Positions 26,943-38,794 of a DNA stretch of 64,000 nucleotides are shown here, piece after piece. Both the position numbers and the translations under genes were made by a program. Location: positions 882,864 through 946,863 of the forward strand of contig CAMLHZ010000001.1 of NCBI GenBank assembly GCA_946480085.1. Reading direction: 5' to 3'. A model generated the notes under the pieces. It had not been told where the DNA came from, ran no database searches, and worked only from the letters and a program-made list of their open reading frames with translations. Position 1 is the stretch's first letter, and every line of letters starts with the position of its first letter. This DNA comes from an uncultured Flavobacteriales bacterium (GTDB taxonomy: Bacteria; Bacteroidota; Bacteroidia; Flavobacteriales; Crocinitomicaceae).

Positions 26943-26991
26943 CGGCGTTTAGCCGATTTTAAAGTCCTTTTTGAATTAAAATTTTTTCGCC

Positions 26992-29900
26992 TTGGCAACA
27001 ACAAGCAATACATCTACAAGAATTAATTTTGCTTCAAGCAAAAATCAGTTCGCTTATCCAGATTTCCTGGATATACAGCTTAAATCCTTCCAAGAGTTCT
27101 TCCAATTGGAAACAACTCCTGAAAACAGAGAAAGTGAAGGATTGTACAAGGTATTTGCGGAAAACTTCCCAATTACTGATACACGCAACCAATTCGTGTT
27201 GGAGTTCCTTGATTATTTCATCGACCCACCACGCTATACAATTGAAGAGTGTATCGAACGTGGTTTAACTTATTCAGTTCCACTTAAAGCAAAACTGAAA
27301 TTATACTGTACAGATCCGGAACACGAAGATTTCGAAACGATCGTTCAGGACGTGTATTTGGGAACTATCCCATACATGACTCCGAAAGGTTCATTCGTTA
27401 TTAACGGTGCTGAGCGTGTTATCGTTTCTCAGTTGCACCGTTCTCCAGGTGTGTTCTTTGGTCAAAGCCGTCACGCAAATGGTACTAAATTGTACTCTGC
27501 ACGTGTTATTCCTTTTAAAGGATCTTGGATCGAATTTGCAACAGATATTAATAGTGTCATGTACGCATACATCGACCGTAAGAAAAAGCTTCCTGTAACG
27601 ACGCTTTTCCGCGCGATCGGATATGAAACAGATAAAGACATTCTTGAAATATTCGGCCTTGCTGATGAAGTTAAGGCTAATAAAGCAGCATTGAAAAAAT
27701 GCGTAGGTAGAAGATTAGCTGCACGTGTATTGAAGTCTTGGATTGAGGACTTTGGAGATGAAGATACAGGTGAGGTAGTATCTATCGAACGTAATGAAGT
27801 TATTTTAGATCGTGAAACTCTTTTAGAAGATCATCATATTGACCTGATTGTAGATGCAGGTGTAAAAACAGTGATTTTCCACAAAGAAGATGCTAACGCT
27901 GCAGATTACACGATTATTTATAATACACTTCAAAAAGATACTTCGAACTCTGAAAAAGAAGCAGTAGAACATATCTACCGTCAGTTACGTAACGCTGAAC
28001 CACCAGATTATGAAACTGCAAAAGGAGTATTCGAGAAATTATTCTTCTCTGACGCACGTTACGACTTAGGTGAAGTAGGGCGTTACAGAATGAACAAGAA
28101 ATTGAATGTTACCAATGGTGAAGAATCACGCGTATTGACGAAAAGCGATATGCTTTCTATCATCAAGTACTTAATCGAATTGATTAACTCTAAGGCCGAC
28201 GTAGATGATATCGATCACTTGTCGAATCGTCGTGTTCGTACTGTAGGTGAGCAATTGTACTCTCAATTTGGAGTAGGATTGGCGCGTATGGCTCGTACAA
28301 TTCGTGAGCGTATGAACGTTCGTGATAACGAGGTCTTTACTCCTATCGATTTGATCAATGCGAAAACGCTTTCTTCTGTAATCAACTCGTTCTTCGGAAC
28401 AAACCAGTTGTCTCAGTTCATGGATCAAACGAATCCGCTTTCGGAAATTACCAACAAGCGTCGTTTGTCTGCACTAGGGCCAGGTGGTCTTTCTCGTGAA
28501 AGAGCTGGTTTCGAGGTTCGTGACGTTCACTACACGCACTACGGTCGTTTGTGTACAATCGAAACTCCAGAGGGACCAAACATTGGTTTGATTTCGTCTC
28601 TTTGTGTATTCGCGAAAGTGAATAAACTAGGATTCATCGAAACTCCATACCGTTCAGTAAACGCTGGTAAAGTTGATATTACTTCTGAACCAATTTACTT
28701 GTCGGCTGAAGAGGAAGATGGTAAAATGATCGCTCAGGCGAATGCAATCGTGGATGATAAAGGAAATTTCCTTTCGAATGTTGTTAAAGCACGTTACGAA
28801 GGTGACTTCCCAGTTGTTCAACCAAAAGATTTGCATTTGATGGATGTAGGTGCTAACCAAATTGCATCTATTGCGGCATCTTCAATTCCATTCCTGGAGC
28901 ATGATGATGCCAACCGTGCCCTGATGGGATCTAACATGCAACGTCAGGCTGTGCCGTTATTGAAACCGCATTCGCCGATCGTTGGAACAGGAATCGAGCA
29001 ATTGGTTGCACGTGATTCACGTGTATTGATCAATGCTGAAGGTCCTGGAACTGTTGAATACGTAGATGCTAACGAAATCGTAATCCGTTACGACTGGACA
29101 TCTGAAGATAAATTGGTAAGTTTCGAAAGTGAGGTAATTCGTTACCCATTGACGAAATTCCAAAAGACTAACCAAAGTACAACGATCAACTTGAAACCAA
29201 TTGTTCGCAAGGGGGATACAGTTGAAAAAGGTCAGGTACTTTGTGAAGGTTATGCAACTCAGGGAGGTGAACTTGCACTTGGACAAAACCTTAAAGTGGC
29301 ATTCATGCCTTGGAAAGGTTATAACTTCGAGGATGCGATCGTAATTTCTGAGAAAGTTGTTCGTGATGATATCTTTACTTCAATCCACATTGATGAGTAC
29401 GCACTAGAGGTACGTGACACAAAACGTGGTATGGAGGAATTGACTTCTGATATTCCAAACGTTTCTGAAGAGGCAACTAAAGACCTTGATGAAAACGGAT
29501 TGATCCGTATTGGAGCTGAGATCAAGGAAGGTGACATTCTTATTGGTAAGATTACTCCAAAAGGTGAAACTGATCCGTCTCCGGAAGAAAAATTATTACG
29601 TGCAATCTTTGGTGACAAAGCGGGTGATGTGAAGGATGCTTCTTTGAAAGCTGGTCCATCGCTTCGTGGTGTTGTTATCGAGAAAAAATTGTTCTCTCGT
29701 GCAATTAAAGATCGTAAATCTAAAGCTCAGGACAAACCAGTTTTGGAAGTTCTGGATACAGAGTACGAAAAGGATTACGCTGAGTTGAAAGAGAAACTGG
29801 CTGACAAATTGATCACTATTTTGGGTGAGCACAAATCAGCAGGTGTATTCAACAACTTCAAAGAAGAGATCATTAAAAAAGGACAAAAGTTCGTTGCTAA

Positions 29901-30804
29901 AAACTTGTTGGCTATCGATTATACAATCGTTAATCCAACAGCTTGGACAGCTGACGCTCATGTGAACGCTCTTATTAGTAGAGTACTTCACAACTTTACA
30001 ATTAAAGCAAACGATCTATTAGGGATCTATAAACGTAAGAAGTTCCATATTTCAGTTGGTGATGAGTTGCCAGCAGGAATCGTGAAAATGGCGAAAGTTT
30101 ATGTTGCTCAAAAACGTAAGTTAAAAGTGGGTGATAAGATGGCAGGACGTCACGGTAACAAAGGTATCGTTGCGAATATCGTTCGTCAGGAGGATATGCC
30201 ATTCTTAGAAGATGGAACACCGGTAGATATCGTATTGAATCCACTAGGGGTACCATCTCGTATGAACTTAGGTCAGATTTATGAAACTGTACTTGGTTGG
30301 GCAGGTGAGAAATTGGGTGTGAAATTCGCTACTCCAATCTTCGACGGTGCTAAACCAGAGCAAATTAACGAATGGACTGATAAAGCAGGAGTTCCGCGTT
30401 CAGGTAAAACTTACTTGTTCGATGGAGGTACGGGAGACCGTTTCCACCAACCTGCAACTGTTGGAGTTATCTACATGTTGAAATTATCTCACATGGTTGA
30501 TGACAAAATGCATGCTCGTTCAATCGGACCATACTCATTAATTACACAACAACCATTGGGTGGTAAAGCTCAATTCGGAGGTCAGCGTTTTGGTGAGATG
30601 GAGGTTTGGGCTCTTGAAGCATTCGGTGCTGCTAATATCCTACAAGAAATCTTGACTGTTAAGTCGGATGACGTAATGGGTAGAGCGAAAGCATACGAAG
30701 CTATAGTTAAAGGTGATAACATTCCTGAACCAGGAATTCCTGAATCATTCAACGTATTGTTGCATGAATTGAGAGGTCTTGGATTGAATGTATCAATGGA
30801 CTAA
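26992..30804 (+). CDS. rpoB: DNA-directed RNA polymerase subunit beta, TTG start
   Basis: 1270 residues, normal for Bacteroidota. The start is TTG at 26992: the encoded N-terminus [17 protein letters not shown] is what flavobacterial beta subunits show just before the conserved [12 protein letters not shown], and no ATG lies between. Landmarks include [19 protein letters not shown], the rifampicin region ([17 protein letters not shown], then [12 protein letters not shown]), [14 protein letters not shown] and the C-terminal [15 protein letters not shown]. The rifampicin cluster carries the usual sensitive-type residues (SQFMDQ, HKRR replaced by NKRR), so read resistance with caution. Confidence 0.99.
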   Translation: MATTSNTSTRINFASSKNQFAYPDFLDIQLKSFQEFFQLETTPENRESEGLYKVFAENFPITDTRNQFVLEFLDYFIDPPRYTIEECIERGLTYSVPLKAKLKLYCTDPEHEDFETIVQDVYLGTIPYMTPKGSFVINGAERVIVSQLHRSPGVFFGQSRHANGTKLYSARVIPFKGSWIEFATDINSVMYAYIDRKKKLPVTTLFRAIGYETDKDILEIFGLADEVKANKAALKKCVGRRLAARVLKSWIEDFGDEDTGEVVSIERNEVILDRETLLEDHHIDLIVDAGVKTVIFHKEDANAADYTIIYNTLQKDTSNSEKEAVEHIYRQLRNAEPPDYETAKGVFEKLFFSDARYDLGEVGRYRMNKKLNVTNGEESRVLTKSDMLSIIKYLIELINSKADVDDIDHLSNRRVRTVGEQLYSQFGVGLARMARTIRERMNVRDNEVFTPIDLINAKTLSSVINSFFGTNQLSQFMDQTNPLSEITNKRRLSALGPGGLSRERAGFEVRDVHYTHYGRLCTIETPEGPNIGLISSLCVFAKVNKLGFIETPYRSVNAGKVDITSEPIYLSAEEEDGKMIAQANAIVDDKGNFLSNVVKARYEGDFPVVQPKDLHLMDVGANQIASIAASSIPFLEHDDANRALMGSNMQRQAVPLLKPHSPIVGTGIEQLVARDSRVLINAEGPGTVEYVDANEIVIRYDWTSEDKLVSFESEVIRYPLTKFQKTNQSTTINLKPIVRKGDTVEKGQVLCEGYATQGGELALGQNLKVAFMPWKGYNFEDAIVISEKVVRDDIFTSIHIDEYALEVRDTKRGMEELTSDIPNVSEEATKDLDENGLIRIGAEIKEGDILIGKITPKGETDPSPEEKLLRAIFGDKAGDVKDASLKAGPSLRGVVIEKKLFSRAIKDRKSKAQDKPVLEVLDTEYEKDYAELKEKLADKLITILGEHKSAGVFNNFKEEIIKKGQKFVAKNLLAIDYTIVNPTAWTADAHVNALISRVLHNFTIKANDLLGIYKRKKFHISVGDELPAGIVKMAKVYVAQKRKLKVGDKMAGRHGNKGIVANIVRQEDMPFLEDGTPVDIVLNPLGVPSRMNLGQIYETVLGWAGEKLGVKFATPIFDGAKPEQINEWTDKAGVPRSGKTYLFDGGTGDRFHQPATVGVIYMLKLSHMVDDKMHARSIGPYSLITQQPLGGKAQFGGQRFGEMEVWALEAFGAANILQEILTVKSDDVMGRAKAYEAIVKGDNIPEPGIPESFNVLLHELRGLGLNVSMD

Positions 30805-30852
30805 GCTCACGATTAAACGATTTTTGTAGAATTCAATAAAGAAAAAAATACA

Positions 30853-33800
30853 ATGGCTTTTAGAAAAGAAACACCGAAAAAACAAAGCAGCTTCAATAAG
30901 ATTACGATCTCGTTGGCTTCTCCTGAGGTGATCCTTGAGCAATCAAGTGGTGAGGTACTCAAGCCTGAAACAATTAATTACCGTACTTATAAGCCGGAAA
31001 GAGATGGTTTGTTCTGTGAGCGAATCTTCGGACCAGTGAAAGATTACGAATGTCACTGTGGTAAATACAAACGTATCCGTTACAAAGGAATCGTGTGTGA
31101 CCGTTGTGGTGTTGAGGTTACTGAAAAGAAAGTACGTCGTGAGCGTATGGGACACATTTCTCTTGTTGTTCCTGTAGCGCACATCTGGTACTTCCGTTCA
31201 TTGCCAAATAAAATTGGTTATTTGTTAGGACTTCCTACCAAGAAGTTGGATCAAATCATTTACTACGAGCGTTATGTAGTTATCCAAACGGGTATCGCTA
31301 CAAACCTTGATGGATCATCTTTGGCTGAGAAAGATTTCTTGACTGAAGAAGAGTACCTGGATATTTTGGATACACTTCCAAAAGAAAACCAATACTTGGA
31401 AGATACAGATCCAAACAAATTCATCGCTAAGATGGGTGCTGAAGCTCTTTACGACTTATTACGTCGTTTGAAGCTGGAAGAACTCTCTTACAACTTGCGT
31501 CACCAGGCAAACAACGAAACTTCAGTTCAACGTAAGCACGAAGCATTGAAGCGTTTGCAAGTGGTTGAAGCAATGCGTGACTCTCAAAAACGTATCGAGA
31601 ACCGTCCTGAATGGATGATCGTGAAAGTAGTTCCGGTTATTCCACCAGAATTACGTCCGTTGGTTCCACTAGATGGTGGACGTTTCGCAACATCGGATTT
31701 GAACGACCTTTACCGTCGTGTAATTATCCGTAATAACCGTTTGAAGCGTTTGATCGAGATCAAAGCACCAGAGGTTATCTTGCGTAATGAGAAACGTATG
31801 TTGCAAGAGGCTGTTGACTCATTGTTCGACAACTCTCGTAAGGCTTCTGCCGTTAAAACAGAATCAAATCGTCCGTTGAAATCCCTTTCTGATTCATTGA
31901 AAGGTAAACAAGGACGTTTCCGTCAAAACTTACTTGGTAAGCGTGTTGACTACTCTGCGCGTTCAGTAATCGTTGTTGGACCAGACTTGAAATTACACGA
32001 GTGTGGTTTACCGAAAGATATGGCTGCAGAGCTTTACAAACCGTTTATCATCCGTAAAATGATTGAGCGCGGAATCGTGAAAACGGTTAAATCAGCGAAG
32101 AAAATCGTTGACCGCAAAGAGCCGGTTGTTTGGGATATCTTAGAAAACGTATTGAAAGGACACCCGGTACTATTAAACCGTGCTCCTACGCTTCACCGTT
32201 TAGGTATTCAGGCATTCCAGCCTAAATTGATCGAAGGAAAAGCGATTCGTTTGCACCCGTTGGTAACAACAGCATTCAACGCCGATTTCGATGGTGACCA
32301 GATGGCGGTTCACTTACCATTAGGTAACGCTGCAATTTTGGAAGCTCAATTATTGATGTTAGCATCACACAATATCCTGAACCCTGCGAATGGAGCACCG
32401 ATTGCGGTACCTTCTCAGGATATGGTCTTGGGTCTATACTACATCACGAAAATGCGTACATCTACACCAGAACATAAAGTTCAGGGTGAAGGAAGTATTT
32501 TCTACTCTCCACAAGAGGTAATTATCGCTAACAACGAAGGTAGATTAGATCTTCATGCACCAATCAAAGTGAAGTCTTATGATTTGAATGCAGAAGGAGT
32601 TCCAACGTTGATGATGATTGATACCACATGTGGTCGTGTGTTGTTCAACGAAGTTGTTCCACGTGAGGTAGGATTTATCAATGACGTATTGACTAAGAAA
32701 GCGCTTCGCGATATTATTGGTCACGTATTGAAGATTTGTGGAACAGCTAAAACAGCTAAGTTCCTGGATGATATCAAAGAATTAGGATATGGAATGGCGT
32801 TCCGTGGAGGTTTGTCTTTCAACTTGGATCACATTATCATTCCTAAAGAAAAAGAAATTCTTGTTGCGAAAGCAGAGAACGAAGTAAAAGAGGTAATGGC
32901 CAATTACAATATGGGTCTTATTACAAATAACGAGCGTTACAACCAAATCATTGATATTTGGACGCATACAAACTCTCGTTTGACGAATACTTTGATGGAA
33001 CAGTTGAAAAACGACGATCAAGGATTCAACTCTATTTACATGATGTTCGACTCTGGTGCACGTGGATCCAAAGAGCAGATTCGTCAGCTTTCCGGAATGC
33101 GTGGATTGATGGCGAAACCGCAAAAATCTGGAGCTTCTGCACAGGAAATTATCGAGAACCCGATCCTTTCCAACTTTAAAGAAGGTCTTTCGATTTTGGA
33201 GTACTTTATCTCTACTCACGGTGCGCGTAAAGGTTTGGCCGATACAGCATTGAAAACGGCGGATGCGGGTTACCTTACTCGTCGTTTGGTTGACGTTGCA
33301 CAAGATGTTGTTATCAACATCGAGGATTGTGGAACATTGAGAGGTTTAGTTGCAACTTCATTGAAGAAAAATGATGATATCGTTGAACCATTGTACGATC
33401 GTATTTTAGGACGTACTTCTGTTCATGATGTTTATGAGCCTGAAACAGAAAATTTAATTGTTGCTGCAGGTGAATTGATCTCTGAAAATGTTGCTGAGGC
33501 TATCGAAAAAGCTGGTATTGATGAAGTTGAAATTCGTTCAGTATTAACTTGTGAGATGCGTCGTGGTGTTTGTTCTAAGTGTTACGGACGTAACCTTGCA
33601 ACTCACCGTATCGCTCAGGATGGTGATGCAGTAGGTGTTATCGCAGCTCAGTCAATTGGTGAGCCGGGTACACAGCTTACACTTCGTACATTCCACGTTG
33701 GGGGTACCGCTTCTAACATTGCGGATGTATCGGATTTGAAGGCAAAATCTTCTGGTAAATTGGAAATCGATGAGTTACGTACAATTTCTCGTAAAGCTGC

Positions 33801-35133
33801 TGATGGAACTGAGAAAATTATTGTTGTAGGTCGTTCTGCTGAATTGAAAATATCTGATCCTAAGACTGGAGTTACATTGATGACATCAAACATTCCTTAC
33901 GGAGCTGAGATGATGATCGATGCGAATACAACAGTGAAAAAAGGTGACGTTATTTGTAAGTGGGACCCGTACAATGCGGTAATCATTTCAGAGGTTTCTG
34001 GTAAAGTTGTATTTGAGAATATTATTGATGGTATTACTTACCGTGAAGAAGTCGATGAGCAAACAGGATTTACTGAAAAAGTAATTATTGAATCTCGCGA
34101 TAAAAAGAAAAACCCTGCAATTCACATCATCGATCCTAAGACGAAAGAGGTGTTACGTGAGTACAACATTCCAGTTGATTCACATATCTCTGTAAACGAA
34201 GGTGATAAAGCTGAATTAGGAGTTATTTTGGTGAAGATTCCACGTGTCGCTGGTAAAACAGGGGATATCACAGGAGGTCTTCCACGTGTAACCGAATTAT
34301 TCGAAGCACGTAACCCATCGAACCCTGCTGTAGTTTCTGAAATCGACGGAATCGTTGAGTTTGGTAAAATTAAGCGTGGTAACCGTGAGGTTCAGGTAAC
34401 ATCTAAAGCTGGTGATGTTCGCAAATATTTAGTTCCACTTTCTAAACATATCCTTGTACAGGAAAATGACTTCGTTCGTGCTGGTCAACCATTATCCGAT
34501 GGAGCAACAACACCAAACGATATCTTGAACATTCAAGGACCTACAAAAGTACAAGAGTACATTGTAAATGAGATCCAGGAGGTTTACCGTTTACAAGGGG
34601 TGAAGATTAACGACAAACACTTCGAGGTTATCGTTCGTCAGATGATGTTGAAAGTAGAGATTATTGATGCTGGAGATACACGTTTCTTGGAAGGACAATC
34701 TGTTCACAAAGCAGATTTCATGGAAGAGAACGATGCAATCTACGGAATGAAAGTAGTAGTTGATGCTGGGGAATCTACGGAATTGAAAGCTGGAATGATT
34801 GTTACTTCTCGTAAGTTGCGTGATGAGAATTCTCAGTTGAAGCGTGCTGACAAGCAATTAGTAGAGTCACGTGATGCAGTTCCTGCAACATCAACTCCAT
34901 TGCTTCAAGGTATCACACGTGCGTCATTGCAAACACAATCGTTCATCTCAGCTGCTTCCTTCCAGGAAACAACGAAAGTATTGAACGAGGCTGCAATCTC
35001 AGGAAAAGAAGATCACTTATTAGGTTTGAAAGAAAACGTAATTGTTGGTCACTTGATTCCTGCAGGTACAGGTGTACGTCGATTCAACAAAGTATTGGTT
35101 GCAAACCAAGAAGAATTAGACACGATTTCTTAA
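30853..35133 (+). CDS. rpoC: DNA-directed RNA polymerase subunit beta'
   Basis: 1426 residues. The N-terminal zinc site has four Cys ([20 protein letters not shown]), the active-site Mg loop is [12 protein letters not shown], and the second zinc site includes [11 protein letters not shown]. The trigger-loop region and C-terminal SBHM parts are present, and the last residues are typical of Bacteroidota. It ends the tuf-to-rpoC gene string at a strong terminator. Confidence 0.99.
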   Translation: MAFRKETPKKQSSFNKITISLASPEVILEQSSGEVLKPETINYRTYKPERDGLFCERIFGPVKDYECHCGKYKRIRYKGIVCDRCGVEVTEKKVRRERMGHISLVVPVAHIWYFRSLPNKIGYLLGLPTKKLDQIIYYERYVVIQTGIATNLDGSSLAEKDFLTEEEYLDILDTLPKENQYLEDTDPNKFIAKMGAEALYDLLRRLKLEELSYNLRHQANNETSVQRKHEALKRLQVVEAMRDSQKRIENRPEWMIVKVVPVIPPELRPLVPLDGGRFATSDLNDLYRRVIIRNNRLKRLIEIKAPEVILRNEKRMLQEAVDSLFDNSRKASAVKTESNRPLKSLSDSLKGKQGRFRQNLLGKRVDYSARSVIVVGPDLKLHECGLPKDMAAELYKPFIIRKMIERGIVKTVKSAKKIVDRKEPVVWDILENVLKGHPVLLNRAPTLHRLGIQAFQPKLIEGKAIRLHPLVTTAFNADFDGDQMAVHLPLGNAAILEAQLLMLASHNILNPANGAPIAVPSQDMVLGLYYITKMRTSTPEHKVQGEGSIFYSPQEVIIANNEGRLDLHAPIKVKSYDLNAEGVPTLMMIDTTCGRVLFNEVVPREVGFINDVLTKKALRDIIGHVLKICGTAKTAKFLDDIKELGYGMAFRGGLSFNLDHIIIPKEKEILVAKAENEVKEVMANYNMGLITNNERYNQIIDIWTHTNSRLTNTLMEQLKNDDQGFNSIYMMFDSGARGSKEQIRQLSGMRGLMAKPQKSGASAQEIIENPILSNFKEGLSILEYFISTHGARKGLADTALKTADAGYLTRRLVDVAQDVVINIEDCGTLRGLVATSLKKNDDIVEPLYDRILGRTSVHDVYEPETENLIVAAGELISENVAEAIEKAGIDEVEIRSVLTCEMRRGVCSKCYGRNLATHRIAQDGDAVGVIAAQSIGEPGTQLTLRTFHVGGTASNIADVSDLKAKSSGKLEIDELRTISRKAADGTEKIIVVGRSAELKISDPKTGVTLMTSNIPYGAEMMIDANTTVKKGDVICKWDPYNAVIISEVSGKVVFENIIDGITYREEVDEQTGFTEKVIIESRDKKKNPAIHIIDPKTKEVLREYNIPVDSHISVNEGDKAELGVILVKIPRVAGKTGDITGGLPRVTELFEARNPSNPAVVSEIDGIVEFGKIKRGNREVQVTSKAGDVRKYLVPLSKHILVQENDFVRAGQPLSDGATTPNDILNIQGPTKVQEYIVNEIQEVYRLQGVKINDKHFEVIVRQMMLKVEIIDAGDTRFLEGQSVHKADFMEENDAIYGMKVVVDAGESTELKAGMIVTSRKLRDENSQLKRADKQLVESRDAVPATSTPLLQGITRASLQTQSFISAASFQETTKVLNEAAISGKEDHLLGLKENVIVGHLIPAGTGVRRFNKVLVANQEELDTIS

Positions 35134-35157
35134 GTAGAAATAACGTTTTAAAATACG

Positions 35158-35189
35158 AATCCCCGCTTGGTAACAGGCGGGGATTTTTT
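35158..35189 (+). terminator. Intrinsic terminator of rpoC
   Basis: AATCCCCGC (35158-35166) pairs with GCGGGGATT (35177-35185), ten-base loop, then T. Confidence 0.92.
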
Positions 35190-35223
35190 ATGTAATCTCA
35201 ATTCAGATTAAATCACCTGAAGA

Positions 35224-35407
35224 ATGGGAATAGCACTTCTTCTTTTATTTGCTTGCCTGGTGTTCGCGACACGGGCACAATCAGATTCTTTTTAGGAAAC
35301 GCCTACCAAAGACAACTTCTACTGTTTTTACCAGGTCGATAAAATGTACACGGATCCCAATCGATCGTATCGAAAAGAACCCAACATTTCGTTGAAGGAA
35401 AAGTTGT
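35224..35407 (+). pseudogene. Possible remnant of a small exported-protein gene
   Basis: An ATG at 35224 opens a signal-peptide-like stretch (MGIALLLLFACLVFATRAQ) and is stopped by TAG at 35293-35295. The same frame then stays open to 35460 with a protein-like composition (ETPTKDNFYCFYQVDKMY and on) and runs into the tail of the convergent gene. This looks like a gene broken by a nonsense change and cut off at its 3' end. It could also be a chance open stretch; I recognise no family. Confidence 0.35.
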
Positions 35408-36679
35408 TTACATCATCACTTTCGCACTCAGCACCTTATCGTCTTTCGTATAGATTTTAAGAATGTAAACGCCTTTTGACAGTTTTCCTGCACCAATTGT
35501 TACTGAATTGGTACCTTCTTTTATTGCTACATCTTTTCGGGAAATCACTTCATTTCCTGCGATATTGTACACAACAAAATTAGCACTTGACTTCTTTTTG
35601 GAACTCATTTTTACTTCAATTTCGTTGTCTGTTGCAAAACAAGAAATGAGCGTGTAGTTGCTTGAGGTAGATGTGGCCGGATCAATTGAAACGATGTTAG
35701 AGTAGCGATAGCCTTCATCGTTGTTAATCATTTTCAGGCGATAGTAAACAGTCGAGTTATGTCCTACATCGGTGTAAGAGTAGTTGCAAGGAGCGTTACC
35801 CGTACAATTCGCCTGTTTCGTATAAATTTTTGAAAACGTATTTCCGTCAAAAGAGCGCTCTAATTCATATCTTGAGAAATCCGTTTCGTTATCAACCTTC
35901 CAGGTCAGTTCAGTTCCGGTATTATCTGCTTTCGTTTCAGCTTTGAAGCTTAATAGGTCAACGGACAATGCTGTAGGTGTGGTTATGCGAATATCATCGA
36001 CTGCCCCAGATGGATCCGTTCCTGATCCGTTCCCGTTATTTCTCCAGTTGAAACCGATTCTTACGTTAGGATTACTACTGAAAGCTGCTGGTAAGACTAA
36101 GTTATAAGTTGTCCATTGTCCCTGACTGTAACCATTACATGATCCGCAACAAACGCTTGTTAAGCAATACTGAAATCCTGCAGGCCATGTTGCCCCGTTG
36201 TCGGTACTTAATCGAAGTTGCAACCTGTCATCTGAACAACCAGCACTTCCATAAGCAATGAAATCGAATGTCAGGGTAATTGTTCCTGGATAAGCCGAAG
36301 TATTGATGGTTGGAGAAACTGCAGTTCTAAACGTTGCATTGACTACACCTGTTTCGTTGAAACTGGCTCCCATATCGCCTCCCGAACCCGGATCGGCACC
36401 AATGTGTAAACTAGCATCACCTATACAACTCGATCCACAACCGGGAGGCGCAATTCCTTCTTCCGCACAACTAATGAACCAATTGTTCGGAGAGCCACCA
36501 GTTGTTCCACCGTCATTGTCGAGAATAGTCCAGCCATTCCATGTACTAGCGATACAATTAGAAGCACAACCATTATTGAAATTATCTGACCAAATAGTGG
36601 TTTGACCAAAAGACTGGAATGTCGGAATTACAAAAAAGAGAAGAAGTAATTGAAGCCTGAAGTGTAGTATTAGTTTCAT
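35408..36679 (-). CDS. Secreted T9SS cargo protein with jelly-roll-like domain
   Basis: 423 residues. Signal peptide 1-25 (ends SFGQ). Residues about 28-235 form a Cys-rich beta-sandwich-like module (STWNGWTILDNDGG, then GAVDDIRITT at its end), the layout of MAM/CBM-like jelly rolls of Bacteroidota. A fibronectin-like linker (LTWKVDNETDFSRYELERS) follows, then a type A sorting domain (ending KGVYILKIYTKDDKVLSAKVM). It overlaps the upstream membrane protein gene by four bases, so it belongs to the UbiA gene set. Confidence 0.85.
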   Translation of the reverse strand: MKLILHFRLQLLLLFFVIPTFQSFGQTTIWSDNFNNGCASNCIASTWNGWTILDNDGGTTGGSPNNWFISCAEEGIAPPGCGSSCIGDASLHIGADPGSGGDMGASFNETGVVNATFRTAVSPTINTSAYPGTITLTFDFIAYGSAGCSDDRLQLRLSTDNGATWPAGFQYCLTSVCCGSCNGYSQGQWTTYNLVLPAAFSSNPNVRIGFNWRNNGNGSGTDPSGAVDDIRITTPTALSVDLLSFKAETKADNTGTELTWKVDNETDFSRYELERSFDGNTFSKIYTKQANCTGNAPCNYSYTDVGHNSTVYYRLKMINNDEGYRYSNIVSIDPATSTSSNYTLISCFATDNEIEVKMSSKKKSSANFVVYNIAGNEVISRKDVAIKEGTNSVTIGAGKLSKGVYILKIYTKDDKVLSAKVMM

Positions 36680-37902
36680 AGTTTAAAATTATTTTTTTTT
36701 CGCCCAGGTAAATATTCGACAATCAAATGTATTGAAAACGAGATGAATAACACTAAAAATAGTTGTAAAGTTGGAAATCCAATAAGCGGTGCACCGAAGG
36801 TTAAGTATCCAAGAAATAACAAGCCTACAGAAACCGTAGCTTGAAAAAGAGCTGACAACACCGGAATTTGCTTAAAACGTAAGGGTTTTTCGTAGAGCAC
36901 AAACAGTAATCCCCAAACTATGAGTGCAGCAAAGCATGTATAAAAAGAAATACAGGCACTTGTACTCAGAATAACCAGAAAGAGGCCGTTTTGCAAACCG
37001 AAATGGTTGCTGTTGAATTGGTTATTCCGTCCGAAATGATAATAGATCCATAATGTTGTAATGAGTACGATTAACAGCGGGAAGTAATATAGCGTGGTGG
37101 GGTTAAGCTTCCAGTTCATCGGATAATTTTTTAGCGCAAGACTGGCCCCATAGGTAATCAGTCCAATTGCTATAATCAGCCGCACCAAGGCTTGCCAGGT
37201 GATGTTAAAAGAAATGGATTTACGCTTGAAACGGTATACAATGAAAAGTATGAAGAACAGATCGAGTGTAAACAACAAATAGATGGATGACTTATCGTCG
37301 GGAGCATAACTCAGGTGCAGAAGATCGTTGATTTTCCCCAAAAAAAACGGAATAGCACCCGAAAGAAAAAGTACGGTGTAAATACTGAAAGTGCCTAAAA
37401 GTGCCTTCAAAATATTCCCGGTTTTGGTATACACGTAATTGAAACTTGCAAATACCAACAGCACAATTTCGATCCTTATTCCCAGCGTTGCACCTCTGCT
37501 TAAGCTTGCTCCGCCAATCGTAACATAGGAGTAGGCGATGTCCGAGAAAGAATTAATGGCAAGATAGTTCATCTTGGAAAGTTTGCCCTGAGAAACAATG
37601 AGGTCAATAATAGGTGCCGTAAGTGCAATCGAAAAACAGCACACTACTAATCGAACGATTTTCTCCATTTTCTCACCTGAAAATAAATGCAGTTGAATCA
37701 TAAACGCAACAACGATGAAGGTAAACCAGAGACCGATGTGTATTGCATCTTCAGCTCTGAATAAGCGTTGATTGGAAAAAAACTCCAAACATAAACGAAC
37801 ACTGAGAATGGCAAGGAATAAAAATAAATAACGCTTTAAAGGCAAGGTGTTTCCTTCTATAATGTCGACAATTTTCTTAAAAAGCTGCTGGAACTGTTTC
37901 AT
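36676..37902 (-). CDS. Polytopic membrane protein, unknown function
   Basis: 408 residues with about ten to twelve predicted membrane helices and short basic cytosolic loops (for example VYRFKRKS, PGRKKNN at the C-terminus). A conserved-looking polar segment TLGIRIEIVLLVFASFNYVY lies mid-protein. I do not recognise the family. The long helix-only layout with few charged membrane residues could fit a lipid-modifying enzyme or transporter, but this is guesswork. Its start lies four bases after the lipoprotein gene's stop and its stop overlaps the T9SS gene, so it is embedded in the UbiA gene set. Confidence 0.7.
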   Translation of the reverse strand: MKQFQQLFKKIVDIIEGNTLPLKRYLFLFLAILSVRLCLEFFSNQRLFRAEDAIHIGLWFTFIVVAFMIQLHLFSGEKMEKIVRLVVCCFSIALTAPIIDLIVSQGKLSKMNYLAINSFSDIAYSYVTIGGASLSRGATLGIRIEIVLLVFASFNYVYTKTGNILKALLGTFSIYTVLFLSGAIPFFLGKINDLLHLSYAPDDKSSIYLLFTLDLFFILFIVYRFKRKSISFNITWQALVRLIIAIGLITYGASLALKNYPMNWKLNPTTLYYFPLLIVLITTLWIYYHFGRNNQFNSNHFGLQNGLFLVILSTSACISFYTCFAALIVWGLLFVLYEKPLRFKQIPVLSALFQATVSVGLLFLGYLTFGAPLIGFPTLQLFLVLFISFSIHLIVEYLPGRKKNNFKL

Positions 37903-37906
37903 ACGA

Positions 37907-38794
37907 TTACAATTGATACATTACACCTTTGCCAATCAGGAGTTCGTTATTTACTAATTGTGTGTTTTCTATTCGAAAGAATCTGAGTTTACCCGTTTCT
38001 TCGGAAAAATGAATGGAAGCTTGCTTCATTTTTTTTGCGTTTTCCCAATAAATCTCATTCTCGTTAAGTATAGGTTTTCCTTCGTAGGGAAAGGTGTTGT
38101 AAAGCACATCAATATTGTTGGCATCATCTCGAGCAACGAAAAGACTAAAGTGCTGGCCGTCTTCTGTTCTTGTATCGAACCAGTAGTACGAATTCTTAGT
38201 CCGATCAAAGAGAAAACCTGCATTCCTGACAATACTGAGAAAAGCCACATATTCCTGGTTTTCTGCATTCGTACTTTCATCGTTTAGTAGGGTAAGTATG
38301 GGTTCGAAAACCCTAACTACAGTGTCATTCGTTTTTTTTAACTCAATATAAGCGTCTTTTTCGGAGTGTTTCAGTTCCCAATCGACTTCATTTTTTGAAT
38401 TTTTTCCATGAAACTCGAGTTTTTGTTTTCTAATGCTCCATCGAACTTCTTCTCCAAGACTGTCATTCAAAGCTGTTCCAAATAAAATTGGAAAACGGGT
38501 TTGATTTAACTTTTCTACAGAATCAGCATAAAAACCGAAGATATTAGCACGTGTGGTATTGGGCTTTAGCAGCGTACAATACGCCAATAAACTTTGTTTG
38601 TTCTGTTCGTTAGAACTCAAGATCAGCAAACTCAACGTAGCGTTTGTAGTGTCTTTGAAAGAATTCGGAAATACAGTCAGGATATAAACCTGATCGCCGA
38701 TTGCAGTATGTGAAAGTGATTGAACAACTTCCTGTTTTTTCTTTATACCGCAAGAAAAACAACATAGGAGTATACCGATCAATAATTTATTCAT
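37907..38794 (-). CDS. Hypothetical lipoprotein of the UbiA gene set
   Basis: 295 residues from the ATG at 38794, chosen because it opens a lipoprotein signal peptide (MNKLLIGILLCCFSC, Cys15). A longer frame to 38848 lies inside the upstream gene. The mature part is mixed alpha/beta with no family I recognise. It overlaps the upstream QW-repeat gene by eight bases, so expression is coupled, and it would sit at a membrane facing the periplasm beside that exported protein. Confidence 0.72.
   Translation of the reverse strand: MNKLLIGILLCCFSCGIKKKQEVVQSLSHTAIGDQVYILTVFPNSFKDTTNATLSLLILSSNEQNKQSLLAYCTLLKPNTTRANIFGFYADSVEKLNQTRFPILFGTALNDSLGEEVRWSIRKQKLEFHGKNSKNEVDWELKHSEKDAYIELKKTNDTVVRVFEPILTLLNDESTNAENQEYVAFLSIVRNAGFLFDRTKNSYYWFDTRTEDGQHFSLFVARDDANNIDVLYNTFPYEGKPILNENEIYWENAKKMKQASIHFSEETGKLRFFRIENTQLVNNELLIGKGVMYQL

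Noticed and set aside
26279..27013. A 244-codon minus-strand frame opposite rplJ, rplL and the rpoB start
   Set aside because: It is opposite highly biased ribosomal genes with composition (Ser/Ala/Pro-rich) typical of antisense shadows and spans the attenuator hairpin.
32782..33303. A 173-codon minus-strand frame inside rpoC
   Set aside because: Lies wholly within a conserved part of rpoC and encodes nothing recognisable.
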